Below are positions 7,469-12,616 of a stretch of DNA of 24,345 bases, in pieces. Where the stretch lies: positions 1 through 24,345 of IMG/VR virus record IMGVR_UViG_3300017990_000056; one strand, given 5' to 3'. This stretch comes from a virus. Under the pieces are notes generated by a model, which saw only the letters and a program-made list of their open reading frames with translations, was not told where the DNA came from and did not search any database. Numbering within the stretch: the first letter of the stretch is position 1; every line of letters starts with the position of its first letter. A program made the position numbers and the translations under genes.

Positions 7469-7719
7469 GTCAATGCGCCTACAAGATGGGCACCGGATGC
7501 TCGCTCGGACAGTTCGGCGGAACGCCGACCGACGACAACTGCGCGACCTGCTCTCTGTACGCTGGACCCGATCGCGGACTTGGCGACAAGGTCCACCGAG
7601 CGGCTGTTCGGATCGGTGCCGACAAGATCGCCGGAACCTTTGAGCGATTGACCGGCCGAGATTGCGGCTGCGGCCGTCGGCGGGCGAAGCTGAATCGACT
7701 ATCTCCGAACAAGGACTGA
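7465..7719 (+). CDS. Small Cys-rich protein with C-terminal CGC motif
   Basis: An 84-residue protein, ATG 7465 overlapping the previous stop as ATGA. Six cysteines occur, in C-x7-C, C-x2-C and terminal C-x-C arrangement. The C-terminal half, from GLGDKVHRA to RLTGRDCGCGRRRAKLNRL, matches a recurring small phage and prophage pattern in which a short helical region leads to a 'D-C-G-C-x-x-R-R-x-x-L-N' tail. The function of that group is unknown to me. Coupling to the 6551 gene makes a Cys-rich pair, perhaps sharing a metal site. Confidence 0.7.
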   Translation: MSQCAYKMGTGCSLGQFGGTPTDDNCATCSLYAGPDRGLGDKVHRAAVRIGADKIAGTFERLTGRDCGCGRRRAKLNRLSPNKD

Positions 7720-7722
7720 TCC

Positions 7723-9123
7723 ATGGCCGTCGCTTATACCACCCTGCTCGCTCGACTCGGTCGCCTCTTCGACTTCGCGAAGACAGTGCGTACGCATCAG
7801 GCGACCCTGCGGACCGAGTTCGAGGACACGATGTCCGACTATTCGGACTCGACCCGCGACCTGGTCGTGGCTCTGACCTCGAGGATCGATCGTCGGATTG
7901 ATGAGGCTGGCGGCATCGTCTCGGACATCTCGACCGACGCGACGAAGACGCTGATCGAGATGATGGACGCCGACACGACGCTTCCGGATCGCGGCGTCGG
8001 TCCTGCGGTCGAGGAGCTGATCCGTCAGTTGGCGACGGCCAGCCAGACCGTCGATCGGCCTTCGGGCGGATACGTCACGCTGCCGGCCAGTAACAAAGGG
8101 ACGGCGGGCGGCTCCAATGTCGGGTCTGGGATCCTGCTGCTGTCGGACATGGCACCACTCCGAAATCTGTCGACGTCAGAGGTCTTTGACTTCCCGTCGA
8201 TCCGATCCGAGACCGTGCGGGCGACCTGCGTTCGCGACTCGACCTCGGCAAACGTCCAGGCTGGATCCGAGGTCTTCCGGATCGAAGGACAGCGATCGGT
8301 CGGACGCCTCGACGATGAGTGGCCGCTCGGCTCAGGTACTCGCGGCGTCATCACGGCGGCATCGGCTCGGGTCGACGGCGGCCGGACGCCGAGCGTAAAC
8401 GTCTGCACGAACTCGGACTTCGAAAACTTCACAAGCAACGCGCCGGACAACTGGACCATCGTGACCGGAACCGCCGGCACGCACATCGACGACACGACGA
8501 CGGCGTACACCGGAGCGAAGGCGTTGTCGTTCATCGGCGACGGCTCGACGAACCCGAACATCAAGCAGACGCTCAACACGACCGCGGGCACGGTTGGACG
8601 GATCAACCCGGACCGGCCGTACACGATCACGGCAGCAGTGCGGTACGCAACGGCGGCTCCGACGGTGAGTCTGGTCATCTCCGTTCGGGACTCCGGCGGG
8701 ACCATCCTGCACGATTCAATCGTCGGGCGAGCGATGCAATTGACGGTTAGTTCAGCAAGTCTAACCACCTCCTACCAGTTGTTCAGTGCGGTTGTCTTTT
8801 CGCCGGTTTCGATTCCGAAGGGCTGCGTGATCGACCTTCGATTCAGCGGAAACGTCGCGAACACTTCCGAGGTCTACGTCGATGAGCTCGTAGTCGCCGA
8901 GATGCCGCGACTCCAGGCTGGCGGTCTGGGATATCAGATCGTTCGCGGTGATGACGACTTCGCGATCGAGGACACGTTCACGGCGAGCGTCACGAACAAC
9001 TGCGCGGCCGGTGATGGCGAGATCGCCCTCGAGTTCGATCGGTTCTTCGACATGGCATCGCTCGGTTTGGTGCTGCCTTCCGACACGTCTCCAACGATCG
9101 CGGACGCCACCTACATCTCCTGA
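7723..9123 (+). CDS. Virion/fibre protein with CBM-like jelly-roll module
   Basis: A 466-residue protein with AAGGA upstream of ATG 7723. Residues 1-110 are helical and charged, like a trimerising stalk. Around 111-215 lies a strand region (GGYVTLPASNKGTAGGSN). Residues about 224-393 look like a carbohydrate-binding module of the CBM4/9 type, with 'N-x-C-T-N-S-D-F-E-N-F', 'A-P-D-N-W-T-I', then a 'Y-T-G-A-K-A-L-S-F-I-G-D-G' strand and the closing 'SEVYVDELVVAE'. The C-terminal 70 residues form another beta segment. A receptor- or polysaccharide-binding role is inferred. It is the last gene of the left plus-strand block. Confidence 0.62.
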   Translation: MAVAYTTLLARLGRLFDFAKTVRTHQATLRTEFEDTMSDYSDSTRDLVVALTSRIDRRIDEAGGIVSDISTDATKTLIEMMDADTTLPDRGVGPAVEELIRQLATASQTVDRPSGGYVTLPASNKGTAGGSNVGSGILLLSDMAPLRNLSTSEVFDFPSIRSETVRATCVRDSTSANVQAGSEVFRIEGQRSVGRLDDEWPLGSGTRGVITAASARVDGGRTPSVNVCTNSDFENFTSNAPDNWTIVTGTAGTHIDDTTTAYTGAKALSFIGDGSTNPNIKQTLNTTAGTVGRINPDRPYTITAAVRYATAAPTVSLVISVRDSGGTILHDSIVGRAMQLTVSSASLTTSYQLFSAVVFSPVSIPKGCVIDLRFSGNVANTSEVYVDELVVAEMPRLQAGGLGYQIVRGDDDFAIEDTFTASVTNNCAAGDGEIALEFDRFFDMASLGLVLPSDTSPTIADATYIS

Positions 9124-9322
9124 ACCCCGCCTGCGTGAGAACGCGGGTCCGACCTCGGTCGAGGTCCATCAACCTCGGATCCTCCTCTCCCGTCCCTCGC
9201 GACGGTGATGAGGCCGAGGTCTCTCGATGTATGCCAAAGTTAGGGCGTTTAGCGGGAAACGCTAACCCTTGTGACGAATGGTCGGTCAGTTGGCCTGCCG
9301 CACAGCAGCTTGTCACAAGGCG

Positions 9323-9339
9323 ATCCAAAGCTGGATTTT
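9323..9339 (+). terminator. Weak candidate terminator for the left plus-strand operon
   Basis: Stem ATCCA (9323-9327), loop AAGC, stem TGGAT (9332-9336), then TTT. It is short, but it lies just after the nine-pair stem 9267-9320 and is the only plus-strand hairpin here with a following T-run. Low confidence. Confidence 0.3.
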
Positions 9340-9364
9340 GAATTGCCGTATTTTCTCGCATGAG

Positions 9365-9398
9365 AAAACCGCCGACCGAGCGTGAGCCCGGCCGACGG
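9365..9398 (-). terminator. Rho-independent terminator of the minus-strand operon
   Basis: Read on the minus strand, a 12-pair stem (9387-9398 with 9369-9380) with three G-U pairs encloses a six-base loop (9381-9386) and is followed at once by TTTT (9368-9365). On the plus strand the wobble pairs become A-C mismatches and no T-run follows, so the signal is directional. It lies 22 bases after the last minus-strand stop. Confidence 0.72.
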
Positions 9399-9419
9399 CA
9401 AACGGAAGGAGTGTTCTAA

Positions 9420-9614
9420 TCAGCGGACGCGGATCCGATATCCGAGCTTCGCGCCTTCGAGGATGATACGGTCAAGCTCGCGGATGTGCATGTTGTCTGG
9501 TCGCAGCTTGACGTAGAGATCGTCCGGATCGTACCCGTCGAGGCGGCAGGCTTGAGCCCAGAGTCGTCGGGCCTTGTCGCTGAGGATCCGGTGCAGCTTG
9601 TCCTGGTACTTCAT
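9420..9614 (-). CDS. Small unknown protein, last gene of minus-strand operon
   Basis: A 64-residue protein beginning MKYQDKLHRILSDKARRLWA and ending KLGYRIRVR. I start at ATG 9614, which has AAGGAG eight bases upstream and overlaps the previous gene's stop as ATGA. A longer reading in this frame up to 9773 exists, but those residues are His/Arg-rich shadow sequence of the two upstream genes. The protein is basic and helical with 'ACRLDGYDPDDLYVKL' in the middle. No family is recognised. Together with its tiny neighbours it may act on host functions early in infection, which is inferred only from size and position. Confidence 0.7.
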   Translation of the reverse strand: MKYQDKLHRILSDKARRLWAQACRLDGYDPDDLYVKLRPDNMHIRELDRIILEGAKLGYRIRVR

Positions 9615-9766
9615 CGGCGTCGCTCCTTGATGCGGTGATCGATGCGGTTGGTCAGGTGGTAGGCGATGAACATGATCCCGGCGATGGTTCCGACGACGAT
9701 GTAGGCACCGAGGTCGCTCATCGCGTTCGGGATTACGACGTGTTCGATGATGGCGTCCTTGATCAT
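9611..9766 (-). CDS. Small single-pass membrane protein (51 residues)
   Basis: A 51-residue gene on the minus strand, ATG 9766 to TGA 9611. It overlaps both neighbours as ATGA, so the three are translationally coupled. Residues about 19-36 (LGAYIVVGTIAGIMFIAY) form one transmembrane helix. The C-terminal tail NRIDHRIKERRR is strongly basic, predicting an N-out, C-in orientation. No signal peptide cleavage site or lipobox is seen. Such tiny membrane proteins in phage early operons may affect superinfection or host membrane processes, or serve in lysis. None of these can be chosen from the sequence. Confidence 0.75.
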   Translation of the reverse strand: MIKDAIIEHVVIPNAMSDLGAYIVVGTIAGIMFIAYHLTNRIDHRIKERRR

Positions 9767-10104
9767 CGATCACGATCCCAGGACTCGGCGGTCTGCTCGG
9801 CGAGGTCGTACTTCTCGCGGAGCGTCATCTCCGACCAGGGCTTCGGGAAGAGTCGACCGCTACCGAGCCGCCAGTCGCTGTCGACGTCGCCCTTCGCTCG
9901 CCTCCCCCAGATTCCGGCGACGACGGCCTTCATCCGTTCGACGCGGCTCTGCTCGGTCACGACCTCCTTGATGTGGTTGACGATGACGTCGTCAATCTCC
10001 TTCGCTGGCGGAAGCGGATCGAAGACGCGGAAGCGTTCTGCCTGCTCGGCTCGGAGCTCGGCCTCGTCACGCTCTCGTCTGATGTCCCATGGGTTCCTAT
10101 ACAT
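9763..10104 (-). CDS. Unknown charged helical protein
   Basis: A 113-residue protein from ATG 10104 to TGA 9763. The start has GGAGGTG about five bases upstream and overlaps the previous stop (TGATG). An in-frame ATG at 10161 lies inside the previous gene and lacks such a site. The N-terminal third is a charged helix (MYRNPWDIRRERDEAELRAE), followed by DVIVNHIKEVVTEQSRVERM and a Trp-rich C-terminus. It may form a coiled coil. No family recognised. Its stop is coupled to the membrane protein gene. Confidence 0.72.
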   Translation of the reverse strand: MYRNPWDIRRERDEAELRAEQAERFRVFDPLPPAKEIDDVIVNHIKEVVTEQSRVERMKAVVAGIWGRRAKGDVDSDWRLGSGRLFPKPWSEMTLREKYDLAEQTAESWDRDR

Positions 10105-10301
10105 CAGTTCACCTCCGGGCTGACGTCGATCCGCGGCTCGAAGCCGCGGGCGATCATCCAACGCATGGCGGCTCGAAGAGTCTTGAAGGTCTTCGACGCC
10201 GAGTACGTGCAGGCCAGGTAGTTCTGGCCGTCGGTCCGCCAGATCCCGCAGATCGTCTCGCCGTTGTTCCAGCCGTCGCTCTCAGTCCAAATCGGTTGCA
10301 T
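10104..10301 (-). CDS. Small unknown protein, first gene of minus-strand operon
   Basis: A 65-residue protein starting at ATG 10301 with AAGGAG seven bases upstream. It reads MQPIWTESDGWNNGETICGI and ends with ARGFEPRIDVSPEVN. The middle, TFKTLRAAMRWMIARG, resembles the last helix of small phage proteins in which a beta hairpin precedes an 'L-x-x-A-x-x-W-M' helix. The open frame continues upstream to 10823, but that part crosses the divergent control region and the opposite gene, so I reject it. Function unknown. Confidence 0.72.
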   Translation of the reverse strand: MQPIWTESDGWNNGETICGIWRTDGQNYLACTYSASKTFKTLRAAMRWMIARGFEPRIDVSPEVN

Positions 10302-10380
10302 CGTGTGCTCCTTTCGGTCGAGCCCCATGCCCGACGAGAAGATCATCGGGTGTATCCGGCCCGGTGTCCAGCACTTTCCC

Positions 10381-10430
10381 GAAGAATTCCGGAAGATTGT
10401 CGATTTTTCGGAATCTTCTGGGATTTTCTT
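10381..10430. promoter_or_regulatory. Possible operator: paired GAAGA-type repeats
   Basis: GAAGAAT (10381-10387) and GAAGATT (10392-10398) lie 11 bases apart, about one helical turn. They face AATCTTC (10412-10418) and a degenerate ATTTTCTTC (about 10423-10431) in the opposite orientation. CCGGAAGATT (10389-10398) and AATCTTCTGG (10412-10421) form an imperfect inverted repeat with one mismatch. Position next to a promoter suggests an operator. Inference only. Confidence 0.4.
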
Positions 10431-10458
10431 CCAAGAGACTGGGCGTTCTCTGATTCTC

Positions 10459-10467
10459 TGGTATGAT
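10459..10467 (+). promoter_or_regulatory. Candidate extended -10 promoter of the rightward operon
   Basis: TGGTATGAT at 10459-10467 fits the extended -10 consensus TGnTATAAT with one mismatch. It lies about 50 bases before ATG 10518. The corresponding -35 position (about 10439-10444) reads CTGGGC, a poor match, which extended -10 promoters tolerate. Confidence 0.5.
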
Positions 10468-10517
10468 CTGGGAGTCGAAGGCACGGGGCCGACGACGACC
10501 AGAACAAGGAGCCAACG

Positions 10518-10703
10518 ATGACCACGACCGAACGAACCAAGAAGACCGAAGCCGAAGAGATCCAGCTGGACGCCGAAGACCGGATCTACCGATACGGCTA
10601 CGAGAAGGCCCTCCGAGTCACGATCGGCCTCGCCGAATGGGACGGTCCGGTCGGCAACCGGAACTGGAAGATCCTGAACGCGATCAAGGCCCTCTCGGCC
10701 TGA
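10518..10703 (+). CDS. Small unknown protein, first gene of rightward operon
   Basis: A 61-residue protein with AAGGAG and correct spacing before ATG 10518. The N-terminus is Lys/Thr/Glu-rich and probably disordered (MTTTERTKKTEAEEIQLDAE). The rest is a short mixed helix/strand segment (YRYGYEKALRVTIGLAEWDG). No family recognised. Being first after the candidate early promoter, it is likely made early. It is followed by a strong RNA hairpin before the RecT-like gene. Confidence 0.65.
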   Translation: MTTTERTKKTEAEEIQLDAEDRIYRYGYEKALRVTIGLAEWDGPVGNRNWKILNAIKALSA

Positions 10704-10713
10704 GACTGACCCA

Positions 10714-10756
10714 GCCGAGGTCGCCGGTTGAACGATCCACCGCCGGCGGCCTCGGC
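10714..10756 (+). promoter_or_regulatory. Strong intergenic hairpin before the RecT-like gene
   Basis: GCCGAGGTCGCCGG (10714-10727) pairs with CCGGCGGCCTCGGC (10743-10756) as a 14-pair stem with one G-U and a 15-base loop. No proper T-run follows, so it is unlikely to be an intrinsic terminator. It ends about ten bases before the AAGGAG of the next gene and could be an RNA processing or stability element. Confidence 0.5.
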
Positions 10757-10776
10757 AACTTCTAGAAAGGAGCATC

Positions 10777-11484
10777 ATGTCCAGCGCAATTGTTGCCCAC
10801 GAAGGGCAAGACCTTTTCCGCATCGCGGACGTCTTCGCGAAGTCTGGGATGTTCCCGGAAGCTCGCGACGCCGCTCAGTGTGCCGCGAAGCTCATCGTCG
10901 GGCAGGGCCTCGGCCTGACGCCCTACGACTCGATGAACGGCCTGCACCTCATCCAGGGCAAGGCCGTCCTAGCCGCGAACACGATGGCGGCCGCGATCAA
11001 GCGATCCGGCAAATACGACTACCGAGCGGTCACCGACGACGAGGCCTGCACGATCACGTTCTACGACCTCTCGCAGCGTGACAAATCCGGAGTTCCACTC
11101 CAGATCGGCACGACCACGTTCACGATCGACGACGCGAAGCGTGCGGGACTTGGCGGTCAGAACTGGAAGAAGTACCCGCGAGCGATGCTCTTCGCTCGGG
11201 CGATCTCCGCCGGTTACCGCGAGCACTGCCCGGATGCCCTCGGAGCCGCTCCGGTATACGTTGAGCAGCACGGCGAGACCGAGATCCCTCGGATTGATCC
11301 GCCGGCGAAGACGGAGCCCGACATGGCAAAGATCCTCCTCGACGAACTCCGCGACCTGCTCAACGCTCGCGAGGACGCTGACGCGATTGAAGCGAAGGCA
11401 CTCGCAAAGGCGGGCGTCGATGACCTCGCTGAACTCACGACCGACCAACTCGAAAGGATGGTGGCATGGCTGAAGTTACCATGA
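10777..11484 (+). CDS. RecT/Redbeta-like single-strand annealing protein
   Basis: A 235-residue protein, start ATG 10777 after AAGGAG. Residues 43-83 (QGLGLTPYDSMNGLHLIQGK, then LAANTMAAAIKRSGKYDYR) and 116-154 (TIDDAKRAGL, NWKKYPRAMLFARAIS, CPDAL) are the conserved blocks of the RecT-like family common in phages. These proteins anneal complementary single strands in phage recombination. The C-terminal 60 residues look like a separate helical tail. No RecE-type exonuclease is adjacent. An SSB-like gene lies two genes downstream, the usual partner. The stop overlaps the next gene. Confidence 0.75.
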   Translation: MSSAIVAHEGQDLFRIADVFAKSGMFPEARDAAQCAAKLIVGQGLGLTPYDSMNGLHLIQGKAVLAANTMAAAIKRSGKYDYRAVTDDEACTITFYDLSQRDKSGVPLQIGTTTFTIDDAKRAGLGGQNWKKYPRAMLFARAISAGYREHCPDALGAAPVYVEQHGETEIPRIDPPAKTEPDMAKILLDELRDLLNAREDADAIEAKALAKAGVDDLAELTTDQLERMVAWLKLP

Positions 11485-11666
11485 TAAAGATCGCCGATGT
11501 ACCGGAGCTCGTCGAGCAACGGTGCGGCTGGAAGCCGAGCGTTGCGACGGTTCGCGACTGGCTCGACGCGGGGAAGATCCTGGGACGCAAGATCGGCGGC
11601 AGAGTGTTCGTCGACTCAGGATCGGTGTTCGAACTCTTCGAAGGAAAGGAAGGCATCGACCAATGA
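11466..11666 (+). CDS. Excisionase-like helix-turn-helix protein
   Basis: A 66-residue protein. It reads IKIADVPELVEQRCGWKPSV, then ATVRDWLDAGKILGRKIGGR and VFVDSGSVFELFE. This is the MerR/excisionase-type (HTH_17) layout: a helix-turn-helix with 'V-x-x-W-x-x-x-G-K-I', then a wing with 'R-K-I-G-G-R-V-F-V'. I prefer ATG 11466, which has AAAGGA upstream, to ATG 11481, which overlaps the previous stop but lacks a site. With no integrase in view, a role in transcription or replication control is as likely as excision. Confidence 0.68.
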   Translation: MAEVTMIKIADVPELVEQRCGWKPSVATVRDWLDAGKILGRKIGGRVFVDSGSVFELFEGKEGIDQ

Positions 11667-12205
11667 AGTTCAGACCAGAAGCAGACATGGATCGAAATGA
11701 GGGCATCCCGTCCGCCGAGCCCGGCGAGTACGTCATGCGGATCTCGGCTTGGATCGAGGACCGCCAGACCAAGAACGGCAAGAAGGATCTGATCGAGTTC
11801 GTCGGCGAGACCGAGGAAACGTTCGTCGGCTCGACGATGTGGATCAGCCAGCCGGAGAACGGGAAGAAAGGCAACCTCTGGAAGTATCGTCAGCTCGCTC
11901 AGGCACTCGGCGACGACGCCCTGGAGCAGTACCGATCGAAGGACAAGGACGGCTTCTCGATGTTCAACCCGCTTGACTGGCGTGACCGTGCGGTCCTGGT
12001 CGAGGTCGGCGGCTACGGCATCGAAGAGGTGAAGCGGCTCGACGAGCAGCCGAGTCGATCGCCGGCGTCGAAGCAACGCACCGAGGAGAACTGGCACCAG
12101 ACCGACGACGAGATCTCTGCCGAGATCGCCGCCGCTCGGATCCGGAAGAAGTCGGAAGCAACGAACGTCCGGGATCCGCTCGCCGACGACGACATCCCAT
12201 TCTGA
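11663..12205 (+). CDS. SSB-like / DUF669-type single-strand DNA-binding protein
   Basis: A 180-residue protein starting at ATG 11663 (ATGA overlap). The region PGEYVMRISAWIEDRQTKNG, followed by KKDLIEFVG, resembles phage DUF669-type proteins, and the chain ends in DDDIPF, the acidic tip with terminal Pro-Phe that SSB proteins use to recruit partners. A Lys/Arg/Ser-rich linker precedes the tip, as in SSB. I infer that it coats single-stranded DNA and works with the RecT-like protein coded two genes upstream. The upstream continuation of this frame to 11522 is shadow sequence of the HTH gene. Confidence 0.7.
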   Translation: MKFRPEADMDRNEGIPSAEPGEYVMRISAWIEDRQTKNGKKDLIEFVGETEETFVGSTMWISQPENGKKGNLWKYRQLAQALGDDALEQYRSKDKDGFSMFNPLDWRDRAVLVEVGGYGIEEVKRLDEQPSRSPASKQRTEENWHQTDDEISAEIAAARIRKKSEATNVRDPLADDDIPF

Positions 12206-12215
12206 AGGACGAACG

Positions 12216-12506
12216 ATGCAACCACTACATCGCATCTCTGACCCGTGGACCTCGAAGGTCGCGGCCGACTCGGTGAAGATGAAGGTCGCCGGTCTTGAGC
12301 GGATGATCGTCGAGACGCTTGCCGGTCAAGGACCGATGACCGCGGGCGAGATCCAGCACGAGCTCGAGGAAGCTGGGAAGATCTCCGCGACGAGCAGGGC
12401 CCACAAACGGATGGCCGGTCTGATCCGGCAGGGGCGGATCGTAACGATTGGCGTTCGCCGGGATCCGCATTCCGGTAGAGTCGCGACCCTCTACGCAGCG
12501 TGCTAG
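12216..12506 (+). CDS. Winged-helix phage regulator-like protein
   Basis: A 96-residue protein with AAGGA before ATG 12216. The N-terminus, SDPWTSKVAADSVKMK, is the 'D-P-x-T-S-x-x-A-A' opening common to a group of small phage replication-region proteins. It is followed by MIVETLAGQGPMTAGEIQHE and a recognition-helix-like stretch (TSRAHKRMAGLIRQGRIVTI) with a wing, so a winged-helix domain is likely. The target is unknown. A strong terminator follows the gene. Confidence 0.68.
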   Translation: MQPLHRISDPWTSKVAADSVKMKVAGLERMIVETLAGQGPMTAGEIQHELEEAGKISATSRAHKRMAGLIRQGRIVTIGVRRDPHSGRVATLYAAC

Positions 12507-12552
12507 GATGACGTCGGCGGAGGAGCGACCGCTGACAACCGAATCCCCAGCC

Positions 12553-12604
12553 CCGCCGCCTCCCGTGCGTTCGCTCCTTGAGCACGGTCGAGGCGGCGGT
12601 TTTT
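12553..12604 (+). terminator. Strong rho-independent terminator ahead of the replisome organizer gene
   Basis: CCGCCGCCT (12553-12561) pairs perfectly with AGGCGGCGG (12591-12599), followed immediately by TTTTT (12600-12604). A second inner stem, CCGTGC/GCACGG (12563-12568/12582-12587), extends it. It lies only 12 bases before ATG 12617, so it can gate expression of everything downstream. Confidence 0.78.
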
Positions 12605-12616
12605 CCGGGAGCACCG

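Larger units (their letters stand above)
9124..9419. other. Convergent non-coding region with several stem-loops
   Basis: No credible gene is seen in these 296 bases, which separate plus-strand tail genes from a minus-strand operon. Besides the terminator described separately, I see GACCTC/GAGGTC (9151-9156/9161-9166), TTAGCG/CGCTAA with loop GGAAA (9249-9254/9260-9265), a nine-pair CCTTGTGAC/GTCACAAGG (9267-9275/9312-9320), ATCCA/TGGAT followed by TTT (9323-9336), and TTTTCTC/GAGAAAA (9351-9357/9362-9368). Together they could end transcription or form a structured RNA. The role is inference. Confidence 0.6.
10302..10517. promoter_or_regulatory. Divergent control region between early operons
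   Basis: These 216 bases separate the minus-strand operon from the rightward replication operon. The central part is AT-richer than its surroundings. It contains a candidate rightward promoter and a cluster of GAAGA-type repeats, both listed separately. I find no convincing leftward promoter hexamers. A switch-like region controlled by a repressor is the natural reading, but no repressor gene is recognised in the window. Confidence 0.6.

Noticed and set aside
8025-8768. 247-codon open frame on the minus strand
   Set aside because: It lies wholly antisense to the CBM-like virion gene, which has better protein character, a Shine-Dalgarno site and operon context.
9151-9166. GACCTC/GAGGTC hairpin considered as a terminator after the left operon
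   Set aside because: No T-run follows, so it is not an intrinsic terminator by itself.
9135-9341. 68-codon open frame on the plus strand
   Set aside because: It has no ribosome-binding site, is Arg/Ser-rich and covers the hairpin-rich convergent region.
9351-9368. TTTTCTC/GAGAAAA hairpin considered as a separate plus-strand terminator
   Set aside because: It is not followed by T-residues on the plus strand. Its A-run supplies the T-run of the minus-strand terminator instead.
9615-9773. Upstream extension of the last minus-strand gene
   Set aside because: The residues are His/Arg/Pro-rich shadow of the 51-residue membrane protein gene, which is in another frame and coupled by ATGA.
10302-10823. 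Upstream extension of the first minus-strand gene
   Set aside because: It crosses the divergent control region and the opposite-strand gene. ATG 10301 has a proper ribosome-binding site.
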